64,000 bases of DNA from Sambucus nigra (GCA_949130495.1 OX422208.1:689083702-689147701); one strand, 5' to 3'. Positions 1 through 11,462 are shown, numbered from the stretch's first letter. Numbers and translations: made by a program. The notes: a model not told the origin generated them from the letters alone.

Positions 1-2239
1 GTGCTTAGTTTATATTGGGAAAAAAAATTATCATGTTTTGTTAGATTATGCATTTTAATTTATAAATCTATCAATGTGGGAACTAATTAAATCATGTTGT
101 AATGCCAATTCTTTCTGTTACGTACCCACAATCCTTCTAAATAAATCTATTATTTATTTCTACTGTTGAATCAAATGTTATCATTTAATTTCTATGCCAT
201 GCATATACTTATTTTCATTTTTTAAACCTTCTCTTCTCCTTGAAATGGTGTTCTCTCTTGTTACCATGCAGCAAGATATAGGCCTTGTTCTCGACTGCAT
301 AAGAATGTATCTTAACCACCATTCTCATATATATACACATATTCAGACTTGATGAAATAGTTGGATGATAAATGTATAGATAGAGAGTGGATTGATATGA
401 ATCCACATGTTGATTCGAGCTAGAAGAAAGATAACATGAAATGGAAATAATTGGGAACCAGAGAGAGAAACGGCAGCAACTACTTGAGCCGGGTCAGAGA
501 GAGAGAGAGAAACAGCAGCAAAGAAGATCACAAACATTTAATCAAGTCTTTTCATTGAATAATTATAAATACTAAGGTTGAACTTCATTTTAAACACTTG
601 CATCGGCTTTGTAATCATAGCAGGATAGGAGTCAAATAATATAAAACTAGAAGAATGGCGAACTCTGTAAATTTTGCAATAAACCACCTCAATTAATCTA
701 AAGCAAGAAACCATCCCTAACTATGTGTACCAAAAAAATGTCACTAAAAGTCCCCAAATGGGGTTTTTGCAATAAAATACATAGTCAACCAGTTATTTGC
801 AAAAGAGGAAAGGAACAGAAAGTTCAGGGGGTAGGTTTGTTTTTTTTGTTTTTTGGAGGAGGGTGGGGGGATGGCATTTTAGTGTTCTAACCAAATGCCT
901 AGAATGCCGATTAATCTTCACGTGGGAGGTAGAAGGTGACTGACCATCCACAGTGATTGCAAATTAAAAAAAGGGTATCAATTAACCAGCTAGACGTCAA
1001 TTAATTGATTATCAAGGGGCGAATATCAATCAGATTTGGGCTTTTCAATATATAATAAAAAATAAAAACTCCAATACAAAGCCACGTCGTTTTGTGAGAC
1101 TGTTGAGTTGTTATTAAAAAAAGGAGATAAAATAATAACCAAAGAAAATCTTCTCACCTCTTTTCTCTCTAAACAGTCCCTCTCACTCAAAATTCATCTA
1201 ACTTGAGCTCCATCTCTCACTCAATGTAGATAAGGGTTTATAGCCTTGTTTTGTTAATTGTTAGTAATAAACGTAATAAAAGAGAATTGATCTTTTTGGG
1301 GGGGGCATATTGGAGTAGATTACCGCCTAATCCTCTAGGCAACTAGAAGGCAACGGCTGCCTGATGACCGCCTAGCGTTTTTTTAGAACATTAGTGCACT
1401 TACATCTAAACTAGAGAAAGCCAACAATTTGCAAACATGAACGTCATGAATTGCCAGCCTAAATTTATATAACTGTTGGATTCAAGATTATCCTAAGCCC
1501 TATAGAAGCAAATCATCGAAATAATCAACCTCCCATCACATCAAATTGGAGTTCATGCAAAATTAACAAGAAGTTTGACTATTAAACTTTAAGCACAAAC
1601 TCACTTCTGGATATCTTTTACTTCTTCTGACTGAAAACAAATTTGCTGAACGCATTCACCAGATTTAGGATAGAAGTGGAAACCCAAGTTCTGTCCCACA
1701 CCCTTATTCAACTTCGTGACAGTACTAACTCGGAAAATACATGAGCAATTAGTGAGATGATTAAAGAAACTAATTTATGAGATATAAGAAGGGGTAGGAA
1801 AGAATGTCAAGGAAAAAAAAATCATCACCCTTTCACTTGTTTTCGTAATCAAGTGAAATTTGACTAATTATTTGTAGCTCAAAAAGATTGACATATTGCA
1901 TAGAAGTTTTATAAAACACAAAAACTTGGATTTGCTAACACGCCTTGGAAGAAAGTAGCACCATTTCCACTTTCCAAATAAAACTGCATGCTTTTTTATT
2001 TTTTATTTTTTATTTTTTATTTTTTATTTTTTATTTTTTATTTTCACTTTTCAATCAAGTTTTCTTTTGAGAAAGCAAGAGTCTAGGAGCGAAGATGTTC
2101 AAGCTGAAAACGAGTAGAAAACCTAATAAAATCACCATAAACATTATCAATCACAAATAAGTTATCAATGAAATAGTCAAAATAGTTTTAGAATTGAACA
2201 ATACTCAAATAAGTTTAATTCTTAAACTCCCGCTCAACT
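1..2239. other. AT-rich intergenic DNA, no gene seen
   Basis: No open frame here has a recognisable domain, and none looks coding. The stretch holds short purine and pyrimidine runs, a heptamer microsatellite near 2.0 kb, and at about 1320-1385 a GCCTA/TAGGC-rich patch of the kind seen in degraded plant MITEs, too short to classify. Confidence 0.6.
1992..2044. repeat. (TTTTTTA)n microsatellite
   Basis: About seven uninterrupted copies of a heptamer made of six T and one A. A simple repeat with no coding potential. Confidence 0.95.
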
Positions 2240-3119
2240 GATGTAGGAAGGAGGCCTAAACTCGGACCATTAAGTGTCACAGAATACCAGAGTGCGAAAA
2301 CACTCCATTGGTTCTCAAATACGATAAAATTGGGGGGCTGGTTTCTTGTTGCTTCAACAAGAATACCAAGAAAACAACATAAAAGTAAAAGTGAGAGTAA
2401 TTCTCAAATGATTGTCAATCATAAAATCGGTTCCTATGTAGGGTTACATAAAGTGACTCTGTATAGGACTTTAAACCCGAATCTACTCGAATCTAAAAAT
2501 TCATCATTGACCCTAGATATAGGATGCTCTGAGGATACTCCAAAAATTGTTGTAACTAAGGAACTAAATTAATTTGGTAACAAAAACAAATACCTAAAAT
2601 TAAGCACTTAAGTCCTAAATCGAAAAGGAAAATTACTGGAGAAAATAATTAAAAAACGATACATCATCATAGACAATTGAATTTTAAAAACATCTACTCT
2701 GCTGGCAAGGTAGATATCAAATATCAAGGAAAAACTCGAGACGAGTTTTTCTCTGATGCATCAGTTTTTATTATTTTGTGCAATTTTACTTTTACAGTTT
2801 TAGAGATTATGTACATAATTTTTGCATTTTAATTGGTTAAATTTAGTTTCCTTAGTTACAAAGATTTTTGGAGTATCCTCCAAGAATTCTATTATTAGGG
2901 TGAATGACGTAATTTTTAGTTTTAAGGAGCTGAAGTAAACTTTCCAAATTATTTCAGAGTTGCTCTCACTTTTATCAGTCTTCTTTGCTATTCTTGTCTA
3001 ATCAACAAGAAACTAGCCCCTAAATTCTATCAGTATTTGAGAATCAACGGAGCTTTCATTGTAGTCTGGTATTCTGGGACAATCAACAATCAAGTTAGGC
3101 CCCTCTCTCTGCATCAGTA
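2240..3119. repeat. Foldback (long inverted repeat) element remnant
   Basis: The left arm (about 2240-2578) and right arm (about 2831-3119) are reverse complements over most of their length, with substitutions and a few indels. Shared landmarks include GGCCTAA, AGAATACCAGA, TTCTCAAATAC, TTTCTTGTTG and a block around ACTCCAAAAATNNTTGTAACTAAGGAA. The ~250-bp loop holds a small near-perfect hairpin at 2731-2751. No coding region is present. The structure fits a MITE or other foldback element. I could not define a target duplication, so superfamily and exact ends are open. Confidence 0.7.
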
Positions 3120-3159
3120 GTGCTTTTATAATAGAAAATTATTTGAGATTTGCTCACAC

Positions 3160-3364
3160 TTCTATCTATTGTTCTTGGTATTCTTATCGAATCAAGAAGA
3201 AACAACGGTGTTCGTTGTGCTTCGGTATTCTGCGACAAGTAACAATGGATCAGTAGAGAGGGTTTTTATGAATGAAATTCTTGAGAGTTGCTATCACTTT
3301 TGTCTAGTGTTCTTGGTATTCTTGTCGAATCAACAAGAGTTTAGGCCCCTCCCTGCATCACCAC
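3160..3364. repeat. Partial extra copies of the foldback right arm
   Basis: Two blocks (about 3160-3236 and 3298-3364) repeat pieces of the 2831-3119 arm in the same orientation: the TTCTTGGTATTCTTGTCGAATCAA motif and the CGGTATTCTG or TTTAGGCCCCTC motifs. They look like local duplications after or during formation of the foldback element. Confidence 0.55.
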
Positions 3365-4440
3365 TAAAATTTATTTTCTTCTATTTTTAGGTCTGAATGC
3401 ACCGCCAGTTGGATAACAGAAAATTTAAGGATGCAATAATGCAAGGAATTTGGACGTTTAGAATAGACAAAGGAAGCTGGAATTAATTAGAACATGAGAC
3501 AAAAAGGAACTTTCTCATTCCAAAACACGAGAATATGTTGAATTCAGATGATCCTTAAACCTACCAAAGTTGGGAATCGTAAGGGGCAAAACTGGCCTGT
3601 AATGGTCAAAATCGCCTACATCAGATCAAATCTTAACGCCTGGGCCCATTTCGTTAGACCACGGGCCTAAAGGGAAAAATCAGGCCACGTATGAGCTAAC
3701 CTGTCTCTCTACACATTTCGTACTCCCAAAACCAAAATAAAAACCTTAGCCTCGTCTTCTCATCAGTGTTCCAATCTTCCAGAGCTCTCTCAGAGACGAA
3801 CATAATATCTCTGTTTACTTTCGCCCTTTACCAATTTCAGCACGCAACAAATAATGAGGTCTACTCATTTAAAAACTACTCAGTAATGCCCCCCTGACTT
3901 CAGCTTCTTTGATCAGAACTTCAACACTTGCGAAGACACCACAGCAGACATCTCCGGTGAGTTCAAGAACGAATCGAAGGATGTTAACAGATCTATGTTG
4001 AAAAAAAGATATGGGAAAAACAGATGGTCCCAGTGCCGAACCCACACACCTGTTATCTCAGACTGCCCAGATTTAGAACACCCAAACCCACCCGAATCCA
4101 CTTAGTTGTGGACACAAGACCAGGTCCAGCTCTTTCTGCTGGGCTGGTTTGCCAAAATCTACAGGTCTACAGCATCGGGCATAACCACAGCACTCAATGA
4201 ACTGGATAGTTAATGTGGTCAAAAATGTAATATTGCTTCAAAAGTCAAGTTGGCTAACTGAGCCAGGAACATCAGATTTGTATGTATACAGCTCATCATG
4301 AACCAATCCAAGTCTGACCCAGCTTTCATACAAAATTCCAAACAATTATGAGCATTATTGTTGGAGAAAGAGTGGTTCATTGCGGTGGCTTCTGAATCCC
4401 CCATGTGTGAGGTGCGGAATTTTGGGTTCAGTGAGAACAA
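3365..4440. other. No gene seen
   Basis: Short frames at 3913-4101 and 4219-4440 on the minus strand show no family motif that I can recognise. The stretch at about 3715-3840 reads like a plant 5' leader (CT-rich, AAAACC-type motifs), but no coding exon follows, so no gene is called. Confidence 0.5.
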
Positions 4441-4690
4441 TTAAAAAGAGAAATTATTAGGATATATTTTGAGTATTAGGTATCTATTATAGGATATTAT
4501 TTAACTAGCAATTATCTTTTATCTCCTTTTTGTTATTGGGTTTCTTGTTAGTCAAGTACTCCTTGCTTATAAATTATGCAGTGCTCAATTTGTTATTGAC
4601 TAGAGCATTAATAAAAGTTCTTGGATTCAGTTATTGGTTGTGTTCAGTATTAATAGCTACCGCATATACACCAGTTGGTATAAAAGCGAC
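4441..4690 (+). repeat. LTR remnant with degraded primer-binding site
   Basis: The stretch from about 4500 (ACTAGCAATTATCTTTTAT) through TTTCTTGTTAG, CTTGCTTATAAA and TTAATAAAAGTTCT recurs at 8756-8866 and 10821-10845, where another element splits it. It is followed at 4675-4687 by TTGGTATAAAAGC, two mismatches from the TTGGTATCAGAGC primer-binding consensus for initiator tRNA-Met. I read it as the 3' part of an old LTR, probably copia-like. The left edge is not defined. Confidence 0.45.
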
Positions 4691-5739
4691 GTATGCTCTT
4701 GGTTCTGTGGTGTTGCGAGTTGAGTTGTTTTGTGAGTTTCGAGTAATAAACAGAATCCGAACGAATGATCAAACTATTAGGAAAAATGATGAAACAATTG
4801 CTCACCCCTGCACCTCTAGCGCTGCCAAGCAGCAGACACGTTACAGTCATGAGCCACCATGGCCAGCCGAGCAGAGCTGCAGCAGACATGGCCCAGGACT
4901 CCATTGTTAGCCAATCCAGGGGTGGCCAACGCCCCACCCATGACTCACCCCCTGCATCTCAACCTATGAAGAACCGACACTCCCCCGAGGCCCCCAAATC
5001 AGAGTCATACATGTGTCGGACTGACATACCATCGAAACGTGTCGAAGATACTGAAAAGATTGTTCCATTTTTATTTTTATTTTTTAAGTCTGACCCGCTA
5101 GGACATGCTGGGGCTAATTCCAAATTTTAGAACAAAAAAATGGGGCAAAAGTGTAAAACTCGCACCTTAATAAAAACTATAGAACATATATAAAGCCCTA
5201 GTCTCTAATAGTGTATAACACTTCAAACAACAGCAGACAGAAAAAAGGATCTCACCATCCTCCCGCCGTCTTTTCCCTCTGTTTTTATATACTCTATTTT
5301 AAGGACTTAATGGTTTATATTTTTCGGGTTATATAGTTTTACATTTTAGAGGATTTATTTTTCCTAAATATATTAGGGTTTCAAGTTCTTGTTTTTCATT
5401 CTCGTACATATGTTTATGTTTTGTTTGAGATTCAAGTTCTCTGTTCATATACAATGTTAAATGTTAATGTTTTGTTAGTGTTATATGTCAATGTTTAGTT
5501 TGCTATATGTTTATGAATGGATAAACAATTAAATATGCAATTTTTTATGCTGTCCCATTTGCAATTCGTGGATTTTAGCTCACTTCTTGTCATTGAAATA
5601 ATGTTATTTTCCATTAATATTTAGGCCTGTTTTGCGCATCTTTAATCACAATGGTAGAGTTTGTTGCCCGTCCCCAAATATACTGAATAATGCTTTGTAC
5701 GACGGCAGCCTTACATGAGTCATAAGAGCAACGGATCAC
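4691..5739. other. No gene supported
   Basis: Overlapping frames on both strands at 4530-5130 lack any domain. A TATATAAA followed by CCCTAG and a CA-rich leader-like stretch at 5190-5280 could be an old promoter, but nothing coding follows. The rest is AT-rich. Confidence 0.45.
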
Positions 5740-6015
5740 CATTACATAGATCGGATGCAAGGTCGGATCAAGGAGAACATGAATTTGTGGGGGATAGGAA
5801 TGTTAAGAAAAGGGATGGAGTAAACTCTTGAACTAGAAGAGTATTTTAAGTTTACAGGTTCCATGCTACGGCGATTGGCAAATGCTATCCAACGACGTTC
5901 AAATGTTTCAATTGTGGTACTTCGAGCACTGGAGAGAGAAGGTGCCCCAAGGGAAAAATAAAAAATAAAAATAAAAAGGCACCCGGTTCTTCTCATCAAA
6001 AGTGGGGAGGCGGAC
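5740..6015 (+). pseudogene. Retroelement gag fossil with zinc-knuckle remnant
   Basis: In one plus-strand frame, 5903-5945 reads as a CX2C...C knuckle (KCFNCG followed by GERRCPKG). The residue where CCHC knuckles carry His is Thr. Upstream codons are interrupted by a stop, so it is dead. The short non-autonomous LTR element at 6016 interrupts it. The knuckle suggests a retrotransposon nucleocapsid; clade cannot be told. Confidence 0.35.
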
Positions 6016-6374
6016 TGGTGTGAATCAAAAATGCGGAAGCGTTACTATTACACTACACCAACTAAATACACCAAATAAAACTAAAAAAGAGTTTCTCTCT
6101 CTATATTCTGATTTTTAATATTCAAGTCTAATTACAAATGAATGCCAAGGGCCTATTTATAGGAGAGATTAGCTTGCTAACCAAGCTAAGATCCAAAAAG
6201 ACTAAAAAGGGCAACTAATAACTAAAATTGACTAATTAGCCCCAAACATATTTGGAAACTAATTAAAGACTAAAATAAAAGAAAATGACAATAATACCCT
6301 AAACTAAATATAGAAAAAAAGATAGTCTTCTCCTGGGAGCATAACCACGCGCCACGAGTCACTAATATACATCA
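6016..6374 (-). repeat. 3' LTR of non-autonomous element copy 1
   Basis: 359 bp, homologous throughout to 7620-7973. It holds a CTATTTATAG TATA-type motif near 6150 and ends with TACATCA on the plus strand. The terminal TGA is changed to TGG at 6016-6018. Confidence 0.88.
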
Positions 6375-6602
6375 TTATCCCCGTCTTCGAAAAAGCTCGT
6401 CCTCGAGCGTGTAGGGTGACTCATCAATGCCACATGATATGAACCACGAAAAGCTTTGGACCCCAATCAAAATCAACCAAAAGCGGGTTGCCCAACGGGA
6501 ATTAGTCCCATGTGTATGAACCTCATCAATAATGGATCTAAAAAACTCAAATCCCGGCGATGTCCCCCTACGAAATCCGAGCAACCAAAAACTGACGACC
6601 AT
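6375..6602 (-). CDS. Short ORF conserved with copy 3, adjoining the polypurine tract
   Basis: A 75-codon frame begins MVVSFWLLGFRRG and ends with LEDELFRRRG just before the polypurine tract. The copy at 16066-17791 carries the same peptide (VVNFWLLGFRRG ... LEDELF) with substitutions and one in-frame stop. The end sequence resembles the last codons before the 3' LTR of plant Ty3/gypsy elements, so it may be a leftover of a pol C-terminus. It may also be retained for its nucleotide sequence. No function can be assigned. Confidence 0.3.
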   Translation of the reverse strand: MVVSFWLLGFRRGTSPGFEFFRSIIDEVHTHGTNSRWATRFWLILIGVQSFSWFISCGIDESPYTLEDELFRRRG

Positions 6603-7260
6603 ATCCGCCTTCTCGACACCACAAGCACATAATTGCTACTTGGTGTGGTGAACCCTTGAATCTGACCGGACGGTAATTCCGGCGACCGCATATTTGCAAG
6701 TACGATGGCGAAACAAGCGGACCGAAGACGGCGACATTCCGGAAAGTCGGACCCAAAAATGGCAAATAGTCGGAAAAATGGATCCGCACGTGGGACACAT
6801 TTTTTTCATGGAAGTCATATGTTGTCAAAATAGGCCCTAAGACCAATTTTGACCGGATTTGAGGTCAAATAGGGGGTGGGGGAATGGATCGAAGTAGGGA
6901 AGCCCATTTTTGTTGAATTTGATTGTGGTTGGACATTAATGAGTGGGGAAAGGTAAAAATAGGGTTAAATTTGGGTGGGGCTGTTTTGGGGTAAAAAGGT
7001 TAGGGTTTGGTTTTGTATGTAAATATAGATTGCGGGTGTAGCAGGGCAGCAGGGCTGGTTAGGGTAGAAAATTGGGTCGGAACAGGGGTAAGGGGTAGGA
7101 AAAGGCTAGTCGGAGGTGATTTTGGGCAGATCAGGGTGGGGGCTAACAGATCGAAAGTTGGGGGTTCTTTTCGGGGGCTGTCCGCAGGGAAAAAGGGGGG
7201 TCGGTCAGGGCTAGAGGGGTGGTTGGCGACTGTTTTAGGCCAGTGGGGTAGGGGTTTGGG

Positions 7261-7314
7261 GAGCTAGGGTTAGGGTTTCTTGGGTTCTTGAGGGTTAGGG
7301 TTAGGGTTAGGGTA
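7261..7314. repeat. Short GGGTTA-rich telomere-like tract inside copy 1
   Basis: Interrupted GGGTTA units, with about four tandem copies at 7290-7314. It lies inside the internal region of the non-autonomous element, so it is not a chromosome end. The unit differs from the usual plant telomere heptamer. Confidence 0.7.
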
Positions 7315-7605
7315 AAAATTGAAGACGGAGATTCATGTAGACATGGTGGTGGTTATGTGACGGTAGGAGATGGAGGTGGAGGAAGATGATGGTGGAGGGT
7401 GGGGGTGGGGGAGGCTAAAAGGGTTGGTATCCCCCCTTTTAGCGGTGATGGAATTTAGGGTTTCCATCCAACCGATTCCCATTTGGACATTTATCAATCC
7501 ACCTGATTGAAGGGTTGCCAGAGTTGGAATCTCAACTCGTAACCCACTTCACGCACCACGACGAAAACCAAGAAAAAACGCAGCTCGACACCAAGAGCAA
7601 ACGCA

Positions 7606-7617
7606 GCTCTGTTACCA
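7606..7617 (-). other. Primer-binding site, copy 1
   Basis: On the minus strand TGGTAACAGAGC follows the 5' LTR after two bases. It matches the 3' end complement of initiator tRNA-Met (TGGTATCAGAGC) with one mismatch, which fixes the element's orientation. Confidence 0.85.
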
Positions 7618-7619
7618 AT

Positions 7620-7973
7620 TGATGTGAATCAAGAATGCGGAAGCGTTACGCTACACACCAACTAAATACACCAAATAAAACTAAAAAAGAGTTTCTCTCT
7701 ATATATTCTGATTTTCAATATTCAAGTCTAATTACAAATGAAGGCCAAGGGCCTATTTATAGGAGATTAGCTTGCTAACCAGCTAAGATCCAAAAAGACT
7801 AAAAAGTGCCACTAATAACTAAAATTGACTAATTAGCCCCAAACATATTTGGAAACTAATTAAAGATTAAAAATAAAAGAAAATGACAATAATACCCTAA
7901 ACTAAATATAGAAAAAAAAGATAATCTTCTCCCGAGAGCATAACCACGCGCCACGTGTCACTAATATACATCA
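7620..7973 (-). repeat. 5' LTR of non-autonomous element copy 1
   Basis: 354 bp, starting TGATGTGAATCAAGAATGCG on the plus strand and ending TAATATACATCA, the same family as 6016-6374. The differences between the pair are scattered substitutions and small indels, so the insertion is not recent. Confidence 0.88.
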
Positions 7974-7978
7974 CAAAC

Positions 7979-8740
7979 ATACATGAAAAATGTTGAAGTT
8001 CGGAAAGTGCTATTGACAAAAGTAGTCCAAATTCCTCCCAATGAAGGTGCTCCCCTCCAAACTCAAAGCGAGCTTCTTCAAGGGCCGAATGAATCCCCAT
8101 CCACAAACACTCTGTGTAATACTCCATATTAATAAAAAGAACTCCCCTCTCCCTTTGCCCCATGGAGGAAGGCCTAAACCGGCTGAACCACGTACATATC
8201 GTGTCTATTTCATTTATTGTTGTTTTATTCTCGCACAACTATCAAACATCAGTTTTACTTCATTATTGTGTTGTGTAAAAGTCATATTTTTGCCCCAACA
8301 AGAAACAACCTTTTAACATCATCGCATAGGATTTGCTAGCTATTACAGGTTTTTTTTAAAAAGCCCTTTGGAGTCGAGTAGGAGATTACATGATCAGGTG
8401 GGTCCGGTTTCATGAGTTGTCTAAAGCAAAGGGGCAACTTGTTTATTTGGTCAAAGCAATGGTGCGTGTTAATGTGGAAAAAGGACAATTTTTTGGCAAA
8501 TCGTTTATAGCTTTTTGGCTGGTACACAAATGTTTTTTTGGATTGCATGTATGGGCAGGCTTGTTTGTTGAAAGTCAATGGTTTATTTTGCGCAACAGCA
8601 ACGGTTATGGTGGCTTGTGTATGAGCATACTCCCAACAGCAAGATTGATGGTGACAACTCATGGGTCAGCCTTAAGGGTGAGGAATTGTGCGTGGAGAGG
8701 ATAATTAAAGACAGATTTGCGGATATACTTCGGTTATAGC
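7979..8740. other. Unclassified, possibly old LTR-derived DNA
   Basis: No coding region is supported. The frames at 7897-8238 and 8390-8704 have no recognisable domain. The stretch 8160-8245 (GGCTGAACCACGTA ... TTTATTGTTGTTTTATTCTCGCACAAC) has the composition of an LTR 3' end, but no primer site follows. Confidence 0.4.
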
Positions 8741-8866
8741 TAGCGATTACAATATTAATTAGCTAGCAATAATCTTTTATGTCCTATTTTTAATAGGTTT
8801 CTTGTTAGCAAAAAATCCAATAGAACTTGCTTATAAAATATGTAATGCTTTCTTCGCTGCTGAATC
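8741..8866 (+). repeat. LTR remnant, left half, split by a later insertion
   Basis: Homologous to 4490-4590 (ATCTTTTAT, TTTCTTGTTAG, CTTGCTTATAAA). It ends in GAATC, the target duplication of the element that follows, and resumes at 10816. Confidence 0.5.
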
Positions 8867-9173
8867 TAACGTAAATGACGTCAAATGGGAGCAAGAAACG
8901 ATAAATCTCTGTCAAACTCTCTCTAATCAATATCTCCAAAAATGGAAGAATGCCCCAAATGAGGCTACATATGGGTATTTATAGGAAGGAGGTTGTTTGG
9001 CCTCTATGCTAAGAATCTAATTATATTTATGTCCCTAAGAGCCAATAACCTTCCTTCTTCTAAATACTAACAAAAAAGGAAAATACAATGAAATACTAAA
9101 AATAAAAGAAAGACTAAAAATAACAAAATACAATAAAACACTAAAAATAACCCCTAATTCTTCATTCACATCA
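8867..9173 (-). repeat. 3' LTR of copy 2
   Basis: 307 bp, nearly colinear with 10521-10815. It holds the palindromic TGACGTCA-like motif AATGACGTCAAAT near its right end in element orientation and a GTATTTATAGG TATA-type motif. Confidence 0.9.
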
Positions 9174-10506
9174 TTCTCTCCGCCTTCGAAAAAGTTCGTC
9201 CTCGAACTTTAAGATTGAGGTCGAATGCAAAATTCCCAAAATTGCAGAAGAGGCAAAACTTAAGGAGCCAAAACATAATTTCTGAAAAGTTGAGGAAGAT
9301 TCTTCAATTCTTGCATCAATCTTCATCTTCTTCCTCATATCACAACATCATATCAACAAAAATTATCTACCCCGGGATCAAAAACCAAGATTTTGGTGCC
9401 AAACCCTAGTTCTTGAATTTGTTCTTGATAGGATTGGGTCAAAATGGGCTGAAATTGAATTGATTTTGTGGGAGAAGATTTTTTGGATGGATTGGGATAA
9501 AGAAACACCAATTTTTGAACAAAAAATTTGTCGTTGGCCACCGTTTGGGTGGTCCGAACACTGGATAAGAGATGAGGGGGTTGCTCAAGGGTTTTCTCCA
9601 CTGAAACTAGGTTGTTTATGGCCGGATTTTGGTCGAAAGGCTTGTTCAGAGTCAGGGCTATCCTGCTGTTTGAAATCGGAGATCGATCGAGGCTTTTAAC
9701 ATCAGAAATAGGTCGAAATGCTTGATTGGAACATGATTCGCTGGTGGAACATCAAGAACGCTGTCTGGCATTGAGCAACTCTTGCTCGAGTCCACGACAT
9801 TGACTTTTGGGCTATGCGATGCTGGCGGAAGATGTACAAAAGTAACAGAGGGTTGCAGTGGAGTTGGTAGGAGGGGGAAAAAGTTGTCGAGGGTGTAAAA
9901 GCACTTGTCGGCGCTGGAAATGGTTTGGGTGGTTGTCAAAGGTTGTCAGCAGTAGGGAAGGGACTGACGGAGGGGATAGGGGTGGGCCGATGGTAAGGTT
10001 CAGGCTCAGGGTATGGTCGGCAGGGGTTGGAGGGTTGTTGTAATAGGGTGGGGTGATCGGGGAGAGTTTTTTTTGGACAGGGGGAAGGTCGGCGGCGTTA
10101 AGAGGATTTCGTCCGGGGTTTTTTGTCCCTTGGACGGGGCTCTCCGGCGATGTTGCTATGAATGGGCAAGGGTTCTGTCATTGCCGGTAGGTGTAGGTGG
10201 TAGCCGAAGGTGGTTGGATGGTGGTTGTGGTGGTTCTTGATGTGGTGGTGGGTGAAATAGGGTTAAGGTTTTGATTTTTGGGCGGGTAGGGGGTGAAAAG
10301 GGTGGTTAATGGAGGTGGGTGGCAATTTGGGTGGTGGTGGTGGGTTTCGTGCATTGAACTCATCCATTTGGGCCTTCAATTGTTTGAAGGCTTCCATGAG
10401 TTGATCGAAAGGATTTGTCGCGGAGGTGTTCATCTTTTCTTGGACCCACCTTGACGTTGTTTACGAGTTTTTGTTTTTTTTAACAACAACCAGTGGAGCG
10501 AACTAG

Positions 10507-10518
10507 GCTCCGATACCA
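10507..10518 (-). other. Primer-binding site, copy 2
   Basis: On the minus strand TGGTATCGGAGC lies two bases inside the 5' LTR. It has one mismatch to the initiator tRNA-Met primer site. Confidence 0.85.
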
Positions 10519-10520
10519 AT

Positions 10521-10815
10521 TGACGTAAATGACGTCAAATGGGAGCAAGAAAAGATAAATCTCTCTAAAACTCTCTCTAATCAATATCTCAAAAAATGGA
10601 AGAATGCCTCAAATGAGGCTACATATGGGTATTTATAGGAAGGAGATTGCTTGGCCTCTAAGCTAAGAATCTAAATACATTTATGTCCCTAAGAGACAAA
10701 AACCTTCCTTCTAAATACTAACAAAAAGGGAAAATACTAAAAATAAAAGAAAGACTAAAAATAACAAAAATACAATAAAACCCTAAAAATAACCCCTAAT
10801 TCTTCATTCACATCA
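10521..10815 (-). repeat. 5' LTR of copy 2
   Basis: 295 bp, with ends TGACGTAAATG...TTCACATCA on the plus strand. It differs from its partner mainly by small indels and scattered substitutions. Confidence 0.9.
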
Positions 10816-10865
10816 GAATCAATTATTAATAAAAGTTCTCAGTTTGATTATTTTGTGTGGATGAT
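10816..10865 (+). repeat. LTR remnant, right half
   Basis: Continues 8741-8866 after the insertion: TTAATAAAAGTTCT followed by a T/G-rich stretch, as at 4607-4640. Confidence 0.45.
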
Positions 10866-11340
10866 ATCAATTGCTTCCATGTTTGAGAGAGTGAAAGTGA
10901 CATGCATGGGTGAGAATTATTTTTTCCTTTTTCCCTTATTTTCATGTTTATTAGTTGCTTGCTAGCCAAGAACCATTTCTTTTTTTCCAATCGTCTGGAA
11001 GGGGCAAAAGAAAGTTCTTGTTGATTCTTCAACAATTTCTTATCTCTAGTGAACCTCTCAGTAGGATACAAACACCTAAAGTCTTGACCTATTTAAGGAG
11101 TAGTGATATGTCATGTATCCTCGAGGAATCATTGATAAAATCTCTAATTCTGAAATTTAGCGTGCATGTAAATTAAATTTCTTCTGTTATTCACATCAAA
11201 GACATTCCCAGAATGGCTAGAACGAGTTGTGCAATGATTAGCTAAATCACAATTATGGTGTCAATTTTACTTTATCTTAATATTTAAGAGTGGAAGGACC
11301 TAATTCCCTCCATTTATATACCTATTCTCATGTTTAATAG
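10866..11340. other. No gene seen
   Basis: AT-rich sequence with short frames on both strands (10826-11176) that have no domain and no coding signature. Confidence 0.5.
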
Positions 11341-11348
11341 TTCAATTA

Positions 11349-11462
11349 TCAGCAAAAGAGATAGGCGTCAGGATATTCACATCAAAAGAGAGATGCCATA
11401 CTATCGAAAGAGAGAACGTCATAATATCGAAAGAGAGGCGTCATAATATCGAAAGAGAGACT
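11349..11462. repeat. Minisatellite, ~23-26 bp unit
   Basis: About four to five degenerate tandem units of the form GTCATAATATCGAAAGAGAG. The two last copies are nearly identical. Confidence 0.75.

Larger units (their letters stand above)
6016..7973 (-). mobile_element. Non-autonomous LTR retrotransposon (LARD/TRIM-like), copy 1
   Basis: Two direct LTRs (6016-6374 and 7620-7973) of about 355 bp flank 1.25 kb with no gag or pol. On the minus strand each LTR runs TGATGTATATTAG...TTCACATCA. Next to the 5' LTR (right side) is a primer-binding site matching TGGTATCAGAGC with one mismatch, and next to the 3' LTR (left side) a polypurine tract (GACGGGGATAA on the minus strand). Flanking pentamers are CGGAC and CAAAC, which differ by two G-to-A transitions and may be an eroded target duplication. 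The closest relative in the window is the plus-strand copy at 16066-17791. Mobilisation would need an autonomous partner. Confidence 0.88.
8867..10815 (-). mobile_element. Non-autonomous LTR retrotransposon (LARD/TRIM-like), copy 2
   Basis: 1949 bp with a perfect 5-bp target duplication GAATC at 8862-8866 and 10816-10820. The LTRs are 8867-9173 and 10521-10815. On the minus strand they run TGATGTGAATGAAG...TTACGTCA; the outer end of the left copy is mutated from TG to TA. A primer-binding site (TGGTATCGGAGC on the minus strand) adjoins the right LTR and a polypurine tract (GGCGGAGAGAA) the left. The interior shows no gag or pol. Its polypurine-side sequence (TTCGAGGACGAACTTTTTCG) is close to that of copies 1 and 3, but the LTR differs, so it is a sister family. 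Confidence 0.92.

Noticed and set aside
2240..3119. MicroRNA precursor
   Set aside because: Arms are ~300 bp with a ~250-bp loop, far larger than plant MIR hairpins; a transposon foldback explains it better.
4530..5130. Overlapping frames of 95-126 codons on both strands
   Set aside because: No domain, overlapping on opposite strands, and partly within an LTR remnant and primer-site region.
7261..7314. Possible interstitial telomere
   Set aside because: Short GGGTTA runs with interruptions inside a transposable element; the plant telomere unit is usually TTTAGGG.
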